From Enterobacterales bacterium (GTDB lineage: Bacteria; Pseudomonadota; Gammaproteobacteria; Enterobacterales; Enterobacteriaceae), in contig JAATFO010000001.1 in assembly GCA_015655145.1 (NCBI GenBank), forward strand, positions 1 through 64,000: 64,000 bases of DNA, in the 5' to 3' direction. The notes under the pieces were generated by a model. It had not been told where the DNA came from. It saw only the letters and a program-made list of their open reading frames with translations, and did not search any database. The position numbers were made by a program, and so were the translations under genes. Of this stretch, positions 7,509-14,418 are shown one piece after another. Position 1 is the stretch's first letter; every line of letters starts with the position of its first letter.

Positions 7509-9045
7509 CGCTTGTCTCCGGTAAAAGTTTGCCGCCAGCCATCAGTTCGCCAATCTTTTCCGCGCTCGCAGCGCGCGCATCCAGCACCCCGGCAATCTGG
7601 CCGTTGTACATCACGGCAATGCGATCAGAAAGATTGAGAATTTCCTCCAGTTCGGCAGAAATCATCACAATGGCACAGCCCTGCTCGCGTGCCGCCAGCA
7701 ATCCTTGCCACACCGCTTCGACAGCACCGATATCCAGCCCGCGCGTTGGTTGTTCCACCACCAGCAAACGCGGATTACGGGCGACTTCGCGCCCAAGAAT
7801 TAATTTCTGCAAATTACCGCCGGAAAGCTTGCCGGCTTCAAAAGCGGCATCCGGCGTACGCACGTGGAAACGGTCAATAATCTGCCGTGCATGGTGCGCA
7901 ATTTTCTGTCGATCGAGCAGCCAGCCACGGGCACGGGTAAAATCGCGTTGCGCACCCAGCATGGCGTTATCCATAATCGATAATGCGGTGACTGACCCCA
8001 CGCCACGCCGGTCAGCCGGAATAAACCCGATCCCTTTCGCCCGGCGCACCGCCGGCGGGGCATCCGTTATGTCTTCGCCAGCCAGCCAGATCCGCCCGGC
8101 TTCCACCGCGCGCAAGTTGAGCAACGCATCCGCCAGTTCTGACTGGCCGTTGCCATCCACACCCGCAATGCCAAGGATTTCACCGGCCGCAACTTTCAGC
8201 GACGCCCGCCAGATTTTCTGCTGACCGTTTTCATCGCGCAGGGCGATATTATCAACATGCAAAACCGTCTCTCCGGGTCGGCAAGGCGTTTTGTCAACGC
8301 GCAGCACCACATCACGTCCCACCATACGCCGCGCGAGATCGGCTTCTGAGGTTTCACTGACCGCGACAGTGGCGACCATTCTGCCGGCACGCATCACTGA
8401 AACGCGATCAGCAATGGCCATAATTTCGTACAGCTTATGGGTGACAATCACCACGGAACGCCCTTCGGCGCGCAGCGATTTCAACGTGGCAAACAAGCCG
8501 GCTTTTTCCTGTGGCGTTAACACCGCCGTGGGCTCATCAAGAATCAGCACTTGCGCATCGCGATAAAGCAGCTTGAGGATCTCCACCCGCTGTTGCACTC
8601 CAATCGGCAAATGCTGAACCTTCGCCCAGGGATCGACCGCCAAACCATGACGTTGCGCCAGCGCCTGTAAACGCGCGGCCGCGGCGTTGAGATCAAGACG
8701 CCCGCTGGCATTTTCCTTCAACCCCAGCACCACATTTTCCACCACACTCATAGGCTGAACCAGCATGAACTCCTGATGCACCATGCCAATACCGCAGGCG
8801 ATCGCATCACTGGGATCGCGTAATCGTACCGGCTGACCATCCACCACGATTTCGCCCTCATCCGGATGGTATAAACCATACAAAATCTGCATCAGGGTGC
8901 TTTTACCCGCCCCGTTTTCACCCAGGAGCGCGTGGATTTCTCCCGTCCTGACCGTCATTGATACGCGATCATTCGCCGTGACGCGGGCAAAGCGTTTGGT
9001 GATCATGTTCAGCGCGACGCGCACCGCCGCCGTTGCAACTGTCAA
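7492..9045 (-). CDS. BMP-type nucleoside ABC transporter, double ATP-binding subunit
   Basis: Cytoplasmic ATPase with two ABC domains in one 517-aa chain, as in ribose and nucleoside importers. First half: Walker A GENGAGKST at 42-50, signature LPIGVQQRVEI, Walker B VLILDEPTAVLTP. Second half: degenerate P-loop GVDGNGQSEL, signature LSGGNLQKLILGREVARNP, and Walker B LLVVEQPTRGLD with Glu where Asp is usual. This degeneration of the second site is normal for the family. The start is TTG at 9045, chosen because AGGAG lies 6 bp upstream; an in-frame ATG at 9006 has no comparable site and would remove conserved N-terminal strands. The gene begins 16 bp after the binding protein. Confidence 0.92.
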   Translation of the reverse strand: MTVATAAVRVALNMITKRFARVTANDRVSMTVRTGEIHALLGENGAGKSTLMQILYGLYHPDEGEIVVDGQPVRLRDPSDAIACGIGMVHQEFMLVQPMSVVENVVLGLKENASGRLDLNAAAARLQALAQRHGLAVDPWAKVQHLPIGVQQRVEILKLLYRDAQVLILDEPTAVLTPQEKAGLFATLKSLRAEGRSVVIVTHKLYEIMAIADRVSVMRAGRMVATVAVSETSEADLARRMVGRDVVLRVDKTPCRPGETVLHVDNIALRDENGQQKIWRASLKVAAGEILGIAGVDGNGQSELADALLNLRAVEAGRIWLAGEDITDAPPAVRRAKGIGFIPADRRGVGSVTALSIMDNAMLGAQRDFTRARGWLLDRQKIAHHARQIIDRFHVRTPDAAFEAGKLSGGNLQKLILGREVARNPRLLVVEQPTRGLDIGAVEAVWQGLLAAREQGCAIVMISAELEEILNLSDRIAVMYNGQIAGVLDARAASAEKIGELMAGGKLLPETSDEAAI

Positions 9046-9061
9046 CCTCGTCTCCTGCTTA

Positions 9062-10069
9062 TCAGACTTTCGGCGTCAACACGCCACTGTCCAGTTGTTG
9101 CCAGAAGGTCTGGAATTGTTGCCACGCACTGGCGCTAACCAACTTGCTGTTATACGGCGCATTCCCGTGGACCACCGACCAGGCTTGCGCCACGCTCGGT
9201 GCCCACTCTTTGCCGCCGAGGAATGTTTTACTGGCCACGCTCTTGCCCACCTGTTCAACCATCCAGTCAAGGTTCTGTTTGAAACTGCACGCGATAAATG
9301 CGGGTGCGACATCTTTCTGATCAGCGTAACACCCCATGGCTTTCACTTTCGCCGCTGCGGCGCCCTGCAAAGCGCCCAGTCCGGTGACATCCGCTGTATG
9401 CCAGATAACATCCGCGCCATTGCCAATCAGCGTAGTGGCCGCTTCACGCCCTTTTGCCGCGTTGTCATAATCCCCGGTTACCACGCCCAGCCCTTTGATC
9501 CCCGGACGCGCTTTCTCCGCCCCCTGGATAAACGCCCGCATCATCGCCTGCTGAGTAGGGTTATCACCGCCACCGACAAACCCCACCGCTTTACCTTTAT
9601 CGGAAATCAACGCCGCCAGCGCACCGGCGGCCCAGGCCGCCTGGATATACGCCAGATTGACGTATTCCACATTGCCGGGGACGTTTTCCGCTGGTTTAAA
9701 TGTCGACGCGAAGAAATCGGTTTCGGGGTATTCCGGGGCAATCTCGGTGAACGCAGAACCGTATTCAAAACTGTGACCAATAATCAGTGAATAACCATCA
9801 TCGGCATAACCTCGAATCACCTGATCCATCTGCGCCTGTGGCACGCTTTCGCTATAAGCAACGGCATATCCTGCCGCTTTCAACGCCTGCAACCCTTGAT
9901 AGGCCAGCATGCTCCAGCCCCCATCAGCCACTGAACCGGGCAATAACAACGCTACTTTAATGTGATTGTTCGCGGCCAATGCACTGTTTGACAGCAATGG
10001 GACCAGCGTCGGCAACAACACCGCGCCCGCCAGCATTTTTGCGAATCCCCTACGACTTAAACCCGCCAT
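9062..10069 (-). CDS. BMP-family substrate-binding protein with Tat signal
   Basis: Periplasmic binding protein (Bmp/PnrA-like), 335 aa, first gene of the seven-gene operon; it should set the specificity of the importer. Residues 5-11 (SRRGFAK) form a twin-arginine motif followed by a weakly hydrophobic helix and an ALA cleavage site near residue 32, so export by the Tat system is likely. Many BMP proteins are Sec-exported lipoproteins, and no lipobox cysteine is present here. Family features include the early strand IKVALLLPG, ADDGYSLIIGHSFEYG and VGFVGGGDNP. Known relatives bind purine nucleosides, but the ligand here could be a free base or other ring compound. GGAGG 9 bp upstream supports the start. 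Confidence 0.9.
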   Translation of the reverse strand: MAGLSRRGFAKMLAGAVLLPTLVPLLSNSALAANNHIKVALLLPGSVADGGWSMLAYQGLQALKAAGYAVAYSESVPQAQMDQVIRGYADDGYSLIIGHSFEYGSAFTEIAPEYPETDFFASTFKPAENVPGNVEYVNLAYIQAAWAAGALAALISDKGKAVGFVGGGDNPTQQAMMRAFIQGAEKARPGIKGLGVVTGDYDNAAKGREAATTLIGNGADVIWHTADVTGLGALQGAAAAKVKAMGCYADQKDVAPAFIACSFKQNLDWMVEQVGKSVASKTFLGGKEWAPSVAQAWSVVHGNAPYNSKLVSASAWQQFQTFWQQLDSGVLTPKV

Positions 10070-10153
10070 TTTTTCTGCCCTCCCCGAATAAAGTTTGTTC
10101 AGTTATGCCGTGATTTTCGTTACCTTAAAAGCACAGATTTTCGCACTGAGTGA

Positions 10154-10166
10154 TGCCTAAAAGGCA
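10154..10166. promoter_or_regulatory. LysR-type T-N11-A palindrome in the divergent promoter
   Basis: TGCCT-AAA-AGGCA is a perfect inverted repeat matching the T-N11-A core of LysR-family recognition sites. It lies 15 bp upstream of the regulator's ATG and 84 bp upstream of the binding-protein gene, inside the 112-bp space between the divergent genes. The most likely ligand is the adjacent LysR protein, as repressor of its own gene and activator of the operon. Confidence 0.5.
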
Positions 10167-10181
10167 ACGGATGGAGAAATC

Positions 10182-11081
10182 ATGCTGCAACACCGGTTGT
10201 TGATTTACCTTGATGAAGTCGCGCGCAATGGCTCGATACGTAAAGCGGCGGCACGTTTGCATATTTCAGCTTCGGCAATTAACCGTCAGATTCTGGCGCT
10301 GGAGGATGCGCTCGGCACGCCGCTATTTCAGCGTCTGCCGCGTAAAATGGTGCTCACGGCAGCCGGAGAAACATTAATCCACCACGTGCGACAAAGTTTT
10401 AAGGAACTGGAATGGGCACAGATTAAAATTGAAGAACTCAAAGGGTTACGACGAGGAGAGGTGACGGTAGCAATGATGAGCGGGCTGGCGGCCAATTTAG
10501 TGCCGCGCACTGCGGCGGAATTTCGCCGGGCGAATCCGCGCGTTAAACTGGTACTGCGCCAGATGACCACGGGTGAGGATATCACCAATGCGGTGGCTTC
10601 CGGCGAGGCTGATCTCGGACTGGGGTTTGATTTTTCCCTGCCGCCGGTGCTACGGGTCATTGCCAGCGCGGTTGGCCGTTTAGGCGCCGTGGTGGCGCCC
10701 GGTCATCCGCTGGCGGATAAGAGCAGTTTACGCCTGAGCGACTGTGTCCCACATCCACTGGTCATTGCCGATAAGAGTATGGTGATCCGCCCCTACCTCA
10801 ATGACGTTTTTGCCCGCGCCATGATCACCGCGCAACCGGTGATTGAAACTAACTCCATTGAGGTGATGCGCCTGGCCGCGATTATGGATCAGGCGTTGAC
10901 CTTTCTGACGCCCTTCGATATCGAGTTCGATTTACGCAGTGGTCGCCTGATCTATATTCCGGTGCGCGAACTGGCGCAGCAAACACAAACACTGATGCTG
11001 ATCGGCCACGATCGCGGCACCAGCGCCATTGGCAGTGTGCTGGCGGAAACCATTAAAGGGATGATGTTGCAGATGGCGTAA
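10182..11081 (+). CDS. LysR-family transcriptional regulator of the catabolic island
   Basis: 299 aa, standard LysR length. The N-terminal winged helix-turn-helix is clear (RKAAARLHISASAINRQILA, about residues 21-40), followed by LEDALGTPLFQRLPRKMVLT. The C-terminal effector-binding half begins near residue 90 (GEVTVAMMSGLAANLVP). Transcribed away from the transporter operon, so it very likely controls that operon in response to the imported compound or a breakdown product. ATG at 10182 has GGAG about 7 bp upstream. It ends 28 bp before the convergent creatininase-family gene. Confidence 0.92.
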   Translation: MLQHRLLIYLDEVARNGSIRKAAARLHISASAINRQILALEDALGTPLFQRLPRKMVLTAAGETLIHHVRQSFKELEWAQIKIEELKGLRRGEVTVAMMSGLAANLVPRTAAEFRRANPRVKLVLRQMTTGEDITNAVASGEADLGLGFDFSLPPVLRVIASAVGRLGAVVAPGHPLADKSSLRLSDCVPHPLVIADKSMVIRPYLNDVFARAMITAQPVIETNSIEVMRLAAIMDQALTFLTPFDIEFDLRSGRLIYIPVRELAQQTQTLMLIGHDRGTSAIGSVLAETIKGMMLQMA

Positions 11082-11109
11082 TCTCAACACCACGTCCCTG
11101 CCACAACCA

Positions 11110-11910
11110 TCATGACAGCGGTGCGAGATCAAAATCCCGCACCTCGGTGATCAATCTCACCAGTGCGGCCGCGGCACGTTCAGTCTCTATCTTACCACGT
11201 TCGGCGTCGGCCGCCGCCGCGTTGCCGGTCACGCCGGCAGGATGTAAGTCCTGCGCCATCCAGCCAAAACCAACGCCGCCCTCCGGGGTTAAAATCCCGC
11301 CCTTTTCCGCCAGCGCCACCGACGCCGAAACAAAATTTTCCGCATAATCCATTTGCACCAGTTCGGGATGCAGATGCAACATCACGCTGGTTTCCGATTC
11401 GCCGCCATGGATGCCATGCTGGCGCTCCTGCACACTGTAAAGATCGGAAGAATCAATGGTACGCGACCAGCTCGCGCCAACCGCGAACATCTGTAATTCA
11501 ATGCGTAACCGGCGGCAAACGATCTCCATCAGTTGTGGTTGTCCGCCATGCGAATTCCAGAATATCAGTTTGCGGATACCGGCACGCCAGGCGCTTTTCG
11601 CCACATTGAACCACACCTCACCCAGGAGATCGTACGGCAGTGTTAATGTCCCGGGATAAGCAAGGTGTTCATCTGATTTGCCGATCGGCAAGGCGGGCAG
11701 TATCAGAACCGGTAAATCGGCCGGCAGTAATTCCACCGCGCGCTGTACCATACCTGCATTAATTGCCGCATCAACACGCACAGGCAGATGCGGCCCGTGT
11801 TGCTCGACCGCGCCAATCGGCAGTACCGCGATAATCTCCGCCATGTCCAACTGACTGAATTCCCGCGTTGACAGATCCCACCACCAGCGCGACGAAGGCA
11901 TTTTCATCAT
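11110..11910 (-). CDS. Creatininase-family amidohydrolase
   Basis: 266 aa metal-dependent hydrolase of the creatininase fold; family members open cyclic amides (creatininase) or deformylate (ArfB). The metal and catalytic residues are in place: Glu36 and His38 in GAVEQHGPHLP, Asp47 shortly after, His121 in WNSHGGQ and Glu171 in HGGESETS. True creatininase activity is not implied, since the family is broad. It is outside the seven-gene operon, transcribed toward the LysR gene and divergent from prkB, with AGGAG 4 bp before ATG at 11910. Its position inside the inserted segment suggests it acts on the same compound. Confidence 0.88.
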   Translation of the reverse strand: MMKMPSSRWWWDLSTREFSQLDMAEIIAVLPIGAVEQHGPHLPVRVDAAINAGMVQRAVELLPADLPVLILPALPIGKSDEHLAYPGTLTLPYDLLGEVWFNVAKSAWRAGIRKLIFWNSHGGQPQLMEIVCRRLRIELQMFAVGASWSRTIDSSDLYSVQERQHGIHGGESETSVMLHLHPELVQMDYAENFVSASVALAEKGGILTPEGGVGFGWMAQDLHPAGVTGNAAAADAERGKIETERAAAALVRLITEVRDFDLAPLS

Positions 11911-12076
11911 TTTTCTCCTGCTTTTTTTTCAGTTTCACCAATTTTTCGTCGCAATTAAAGCAGCAAAATTGCGCCACTCCGTTGCTTTTTTGGCATCACC
12001 TGGCCGTAAAGATGACACTGATGGGCTAAACGTGCTAACAATGCGTTTTGCCCGATTGCTAACAGGGAACTTTCTT

Positions 12077-12946
12077 ATGTCTGACAGGCATCCTATTATC
12101 GCGGTAACCGGTTCGAGCGGCGCCGGGACCACCACCACCAGCCTTGCCTTTCGTAAAATTTTCCAACAACTCGGTTTGCATGCCGCGGAACTTGAAGGCG
12201 ATAGTTTCCACCGTTATACCCGCCCGGAAATGGATATGGCGATCCGCAAAGCGCGCGATCTCGGACGCCATATCAGTTACTTCGGTCCGGAAGCTAACGA
12301 CTTTGGCTTGCTGGAAAAGACATTAACTGAATATGGCGAAGACGGACGCGGTCAATCACGCAAATATCTGCATACCTATGATGAAGCAGTGCCGTGGGAT
12401 CAGGTGCCGGGGACGTTTACCCCGTGGCAACCGTTGCCGGCGTTCACCGATATCCTGTTCTATGAAGGTCTGCATGGCGGAGTCGTTACCCCACAACATA
12501 ACGTGGCGGAAAACGTCGATTTGCTGGTCGGGGTCGTGCCTATCGTCAACCTTGAGTGGATCCAGAAACTGGTGCGCGACACCAGCGAACGCGGCCACTC
12601 CCGGGAGGCGGTGATGGATTCGGTGGTCCGTTCCATGGAGGATTATATCAACTATATTACCCCGCAATTTTCCCGTACCCATATCAACTTTCAGCGGGTA
12701 CCGACGGTAGATACCTCCAATCCCTTCGCGGCACGGGATATTCCATCACTGGATGAGAGCTTTGTGGTTATTCATTTCCAGGGGCTGAAAGGCATTGATT
12801 TCCCTTACTTACTGGCGATGTTACAAGGTGCGTTCATTTCGCATATCAATACTCTGGTGGTACCAGGCGGTAAAATGGGTCTGGCGATGGAATTGATTAT
12901 GGCGCCACTGGTGAAGAAGCTGATGGAAGGGAAAAGAATTGCCTGA
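12077..12946 (+). CDS. prkB: Phosphoribulokinase-like P-loop kinase PrkB
   Basis: Predicted kinase related to phosphoribulokinase/uridine kinase; its physiological substrate in enterobacteria is not known to me. 289 aa, identical in length to E. coli PrkB. The P-loop GSSGAGTTT is at residues 12-20, followed by HAAELEGDSFHRYTR. I chose ATG at 12077 because it gives the conserved N terminus MSDRHPIIAV and has CAGGGAA 8 bp upstream; the frame is open 36 codons further but that stretch has no homology I recognise. In E. coli it directly follows yheU; here 9.2 kb of inserted genes separate them. Confidence 0.93.
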   Translation: MSDRHPIIAVTGSSGAGTTTTSLAFRKIFQQLGLHAAELEGDSFHRYTRPEMDMAIRKARDLGRHISYFGPEANDFGLLEKTLTEYGEDGRGQSRKYLHTYDEAVPWDQVPGTFTPWQPLPAFTDILFYEGLHGGVVTPQHNVAENVDLLVGVVPIVNLEWIQKLVRDTSERGHSREAVMDSVVRSMEDYINYITPQFSRTHINFQRVPTVDTSNPFAARDIPSLDESFVVIHFQGLKGIDFPYLLAMLQGAFISHINTLVVPGGKMGLAMELIMAPLVKKLMEGKRIA

Positions 12947-12963
12947 AGGCGAACGGTTTATGC

Positions 12964-13003
12964 GCCTGAAGGCCATTTTCTGAATGAAAACGGGCATTCA
13001 GGC
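12964..13003. terminator. Hairpin between convergent prkB and yhfA
   Basis: Long nearly perfect hairpin: GCCTGAA pairs with TTCAGGC, GCC with GGC, and TTTTC with GAAAA around a 5-base loop. It sits between the stop codons of the convergent genes, where it would work in both directions. The A/T blocks are inside the stem rather than after it, so it is not a classical intrinsic terminator. Confidence 0.5.
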
Positions 13004-13009
13004 AGCCGG

Positions 13010-13417
13010 TTAAAGCGTATCGATCACCTCATAACTGTGGGTGATAGTGACACCTTTACCCAGCATTATCGCCACCGAGCAATACTTATCCGCCGACAAA
13101 TCGACCGCCCGCGCCACGGCTTTATCACTCAGCGCTTTGCCACTGACGATAAAATGCAAATTGATATTGGTGAAAATGCGGGGCGCATCTTCACGACGCC
13201 CGGAGTTCAACTTCACTTCACAGGTCGCAACGTCATTACGGCCTTTTTGTAAAATAGACACCACATCAATGGCGCTGCAACCGCCGGCAGCCATCAACAC
13301 CATTTCCATCGGGCTGGGCGCTTTGTCACCGGAATTGCCATCCATCACCACCTGATGACCTGATGCGGATTCTCCCAAAAAGGTGAGTCCTTCTACCCAT
13401 TTAACTCGCGCCTGCAT
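13010..13417 (-). CDS. yhfA: OsmC-family protein YhfA
   Basis: OsmC/Ohr-fold protein, 135 aa against 134 in E. coli. The two redox cysteines of the family are Cys47 (AAGGCSAIDV) and Cys113 (KYCSVA), suggesting thiol-dependent peroxide chemistry; the true substrate is unknown. I start at the ATG giving MQARVKWVEG, which matches E. coli and has GAGG 10 bp upstream. Another ATG two codons earlier (13423) is possible, with the same GAGG at 4 bp. It is divergent from crp, as in E. coli, and shares a 303-bp control region with it. Confidence 0.92.
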   Translation of the reverse strand: MQARVKWVEGLTFLGESASGHQVVMDGNSGDKAPSPMEMVLMAAGGCSAIDVVSILQKGRNDVATCEVKLNSGRREDAPRIFTNINLHFIVSGKALSDKAVARAVDLSADKYCSVAIMLGKGVTITHSYEVIDTL

Positions 13418-13720
13418 AACCATGCATCCTCATTGATTCAGTTGATCTCAGACTACGCTTTCCTATATAAAACGGCAATCGCCAGCAATTGACAATTGTG
13501 CTGAAGCGAGACAACACAAGACAGTGACGTCAAGCTGTGCTACAAACAAAGCGGTAGTATTTTCGTCGTTAAGGACGAGAACGAAATAATCTTATTAAGC
13601 ACTGCCCGGAACAAAGGCTCGGACAGATTCCTGATGGGGAAAACGCGTGAGTATTTCAACGCCTGACCGGGAACACGTCCTTTGCTTTTCGGGCACGATG
13701 ACAACAGAGGATAACAGAGA
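13418..13720. promoter_or_regulatory. yhfA-crp divergent control region and crp leader
   Basis: 303 bp. Part of it (GCTGAAGCGAGACA near 13500) matches the E. coli crp upstream region as I remember it, and AAGCTGTGCT at 13532-13541 aligns with the E. coli -10 segment AAGCTATGCT. That would place the crp start about 170 bases before the ATG, similar to E. coli. A TTGATC/TATATA pair at 13442-13469 (16-bp spacer) is a second plus-strand candidate. I found no good CRP consensus site, although autoregulation is known in E. coli. AGAGGATAACAGAG just before crp is the ribosome-binding region. Confidence 0.45.
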
Positions 13721-14353
13721 ATGGTTCTCGGCAAACCGCAAACAGACCCTACACTTGAATGGTTTTTGTCACATTGCCATATTCACAAATATCCATCCAA
13801 AAGTACGCTGATCCATCAGGGTGAAAAAGCAGAAACGCTCTACTATATTGTGAAAGGTGCTGTGGCTGTGCTGATCAAGGATGAAGAAGGCAAAGAGATG
13901 ATCCTCTCCTACCTCAATCAAGGCGATTTTATTGGCGAACTGGGTTTATTCGAAGAAGGCCAGGAACGCAGCGCGTGGGTGCGGGCGAAAACCGCCTGTG
14001 AAGTCGCCGAAATATCCTACAAAAAATTCCGCCAGTTGATTCAGGTCAATCCCGATATCCTGATGCGCCTTTCATCACAAATGGCGCGGCGGCTACAGGT
14101 TACCTCAGAAAAAGTAGGTAACCTCGCCTTCCTCGACGTAACCGGACGTATCGCGCAAACGCTACTAAACCTGGCGAAACAACCCGATGCGATGACACAC
14201 CCTGACGGCATGCAAATCAAGATTACGCGCCAGGAGATCGGCCAGATTGTTGGCTGCTCACGTGAAACTGTAGGACGTATTCTCAAGATGCTCGAAGACC
14301 AGAATTTGATCTCTGCGCACGGTAAAACCATCGTCGTCTACGGTACCCGTTAA
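13721..14353 (+). CDS. crp: cAMP receptor protein CRP
   Basis: Global cAMP-dependent transcription factor, 210 aa, nearly identical to E. coli CRP. The cAMP-binding beta-roll spans about 1-135, with [20 protein letters not shown] (ligand pocket) unchanged. The dimer helix follows, and the DNA-recognition helix is in [20 protein letters not shown] (about 168-187). Differences from E. coli noticed: Ala for Ser in VKGAVAV and Ser for Ala in MRLSSQMAR, both outside the DNA contacts. It should control glp, mal and pckA genes in this window. A strong terminator follows. Confidence 0.98.
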   Translation: MVLGKPQTDPTLEWFLSHCHIHKYPSKSTLIHQGEKAETLYYIVKGAVAVLIKDEEGKEMILSYLNQGDFIGELGLFEEGQERSAWVRAKTACEVAEISYKKFRQLIQVNPDILMRLSSQMARRLQVTSEKVGNLAFLDVTGRIAQTLLNLAKQPDAMTHPDGMQIKITRQEIGQIVGCSRETVGRILKMLEDQNLISAHGKTIVVYGTR

Positions 14354-14369
14354 GACGTCCTCCCCTCCC

Positions 14370-14400
14370 GGCGCGATACACCCGGTATCGCGCCGTTTTT
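14370..14400 (+). terminator. Intrinsic terminator of crp
   Basis: Perfect 10-bp stem (GGCGCGATAC / GTATCGCGCC) with a 5-base loop, followed by GTTTTTC. It starts 17 bp after the crp stop codon. Confidence 0.92.
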
Positions 14401-14418
14401 CTATGTAGCGATGGCTGA

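Noticed and set aside
8897..9790. 297-codon plus-strand frame across the BMP binding protein and ATPase genes
   Set aside because: Spans two genes on the other strand whose families are certain; composition is typical of antisense frames.
11969..12076. Longer N terminus for PrkB
   Set aside because: The extra 36 residues have no similarity to PrkB, and ATG 12077 has the better ribosome-binding site and matches the 289-aa family length.
13442..13720. CRP binding sites upstream of crp
   Set aside because: TGTG and CACA fragments exist but none has the 6-bp spacing with both half sites.
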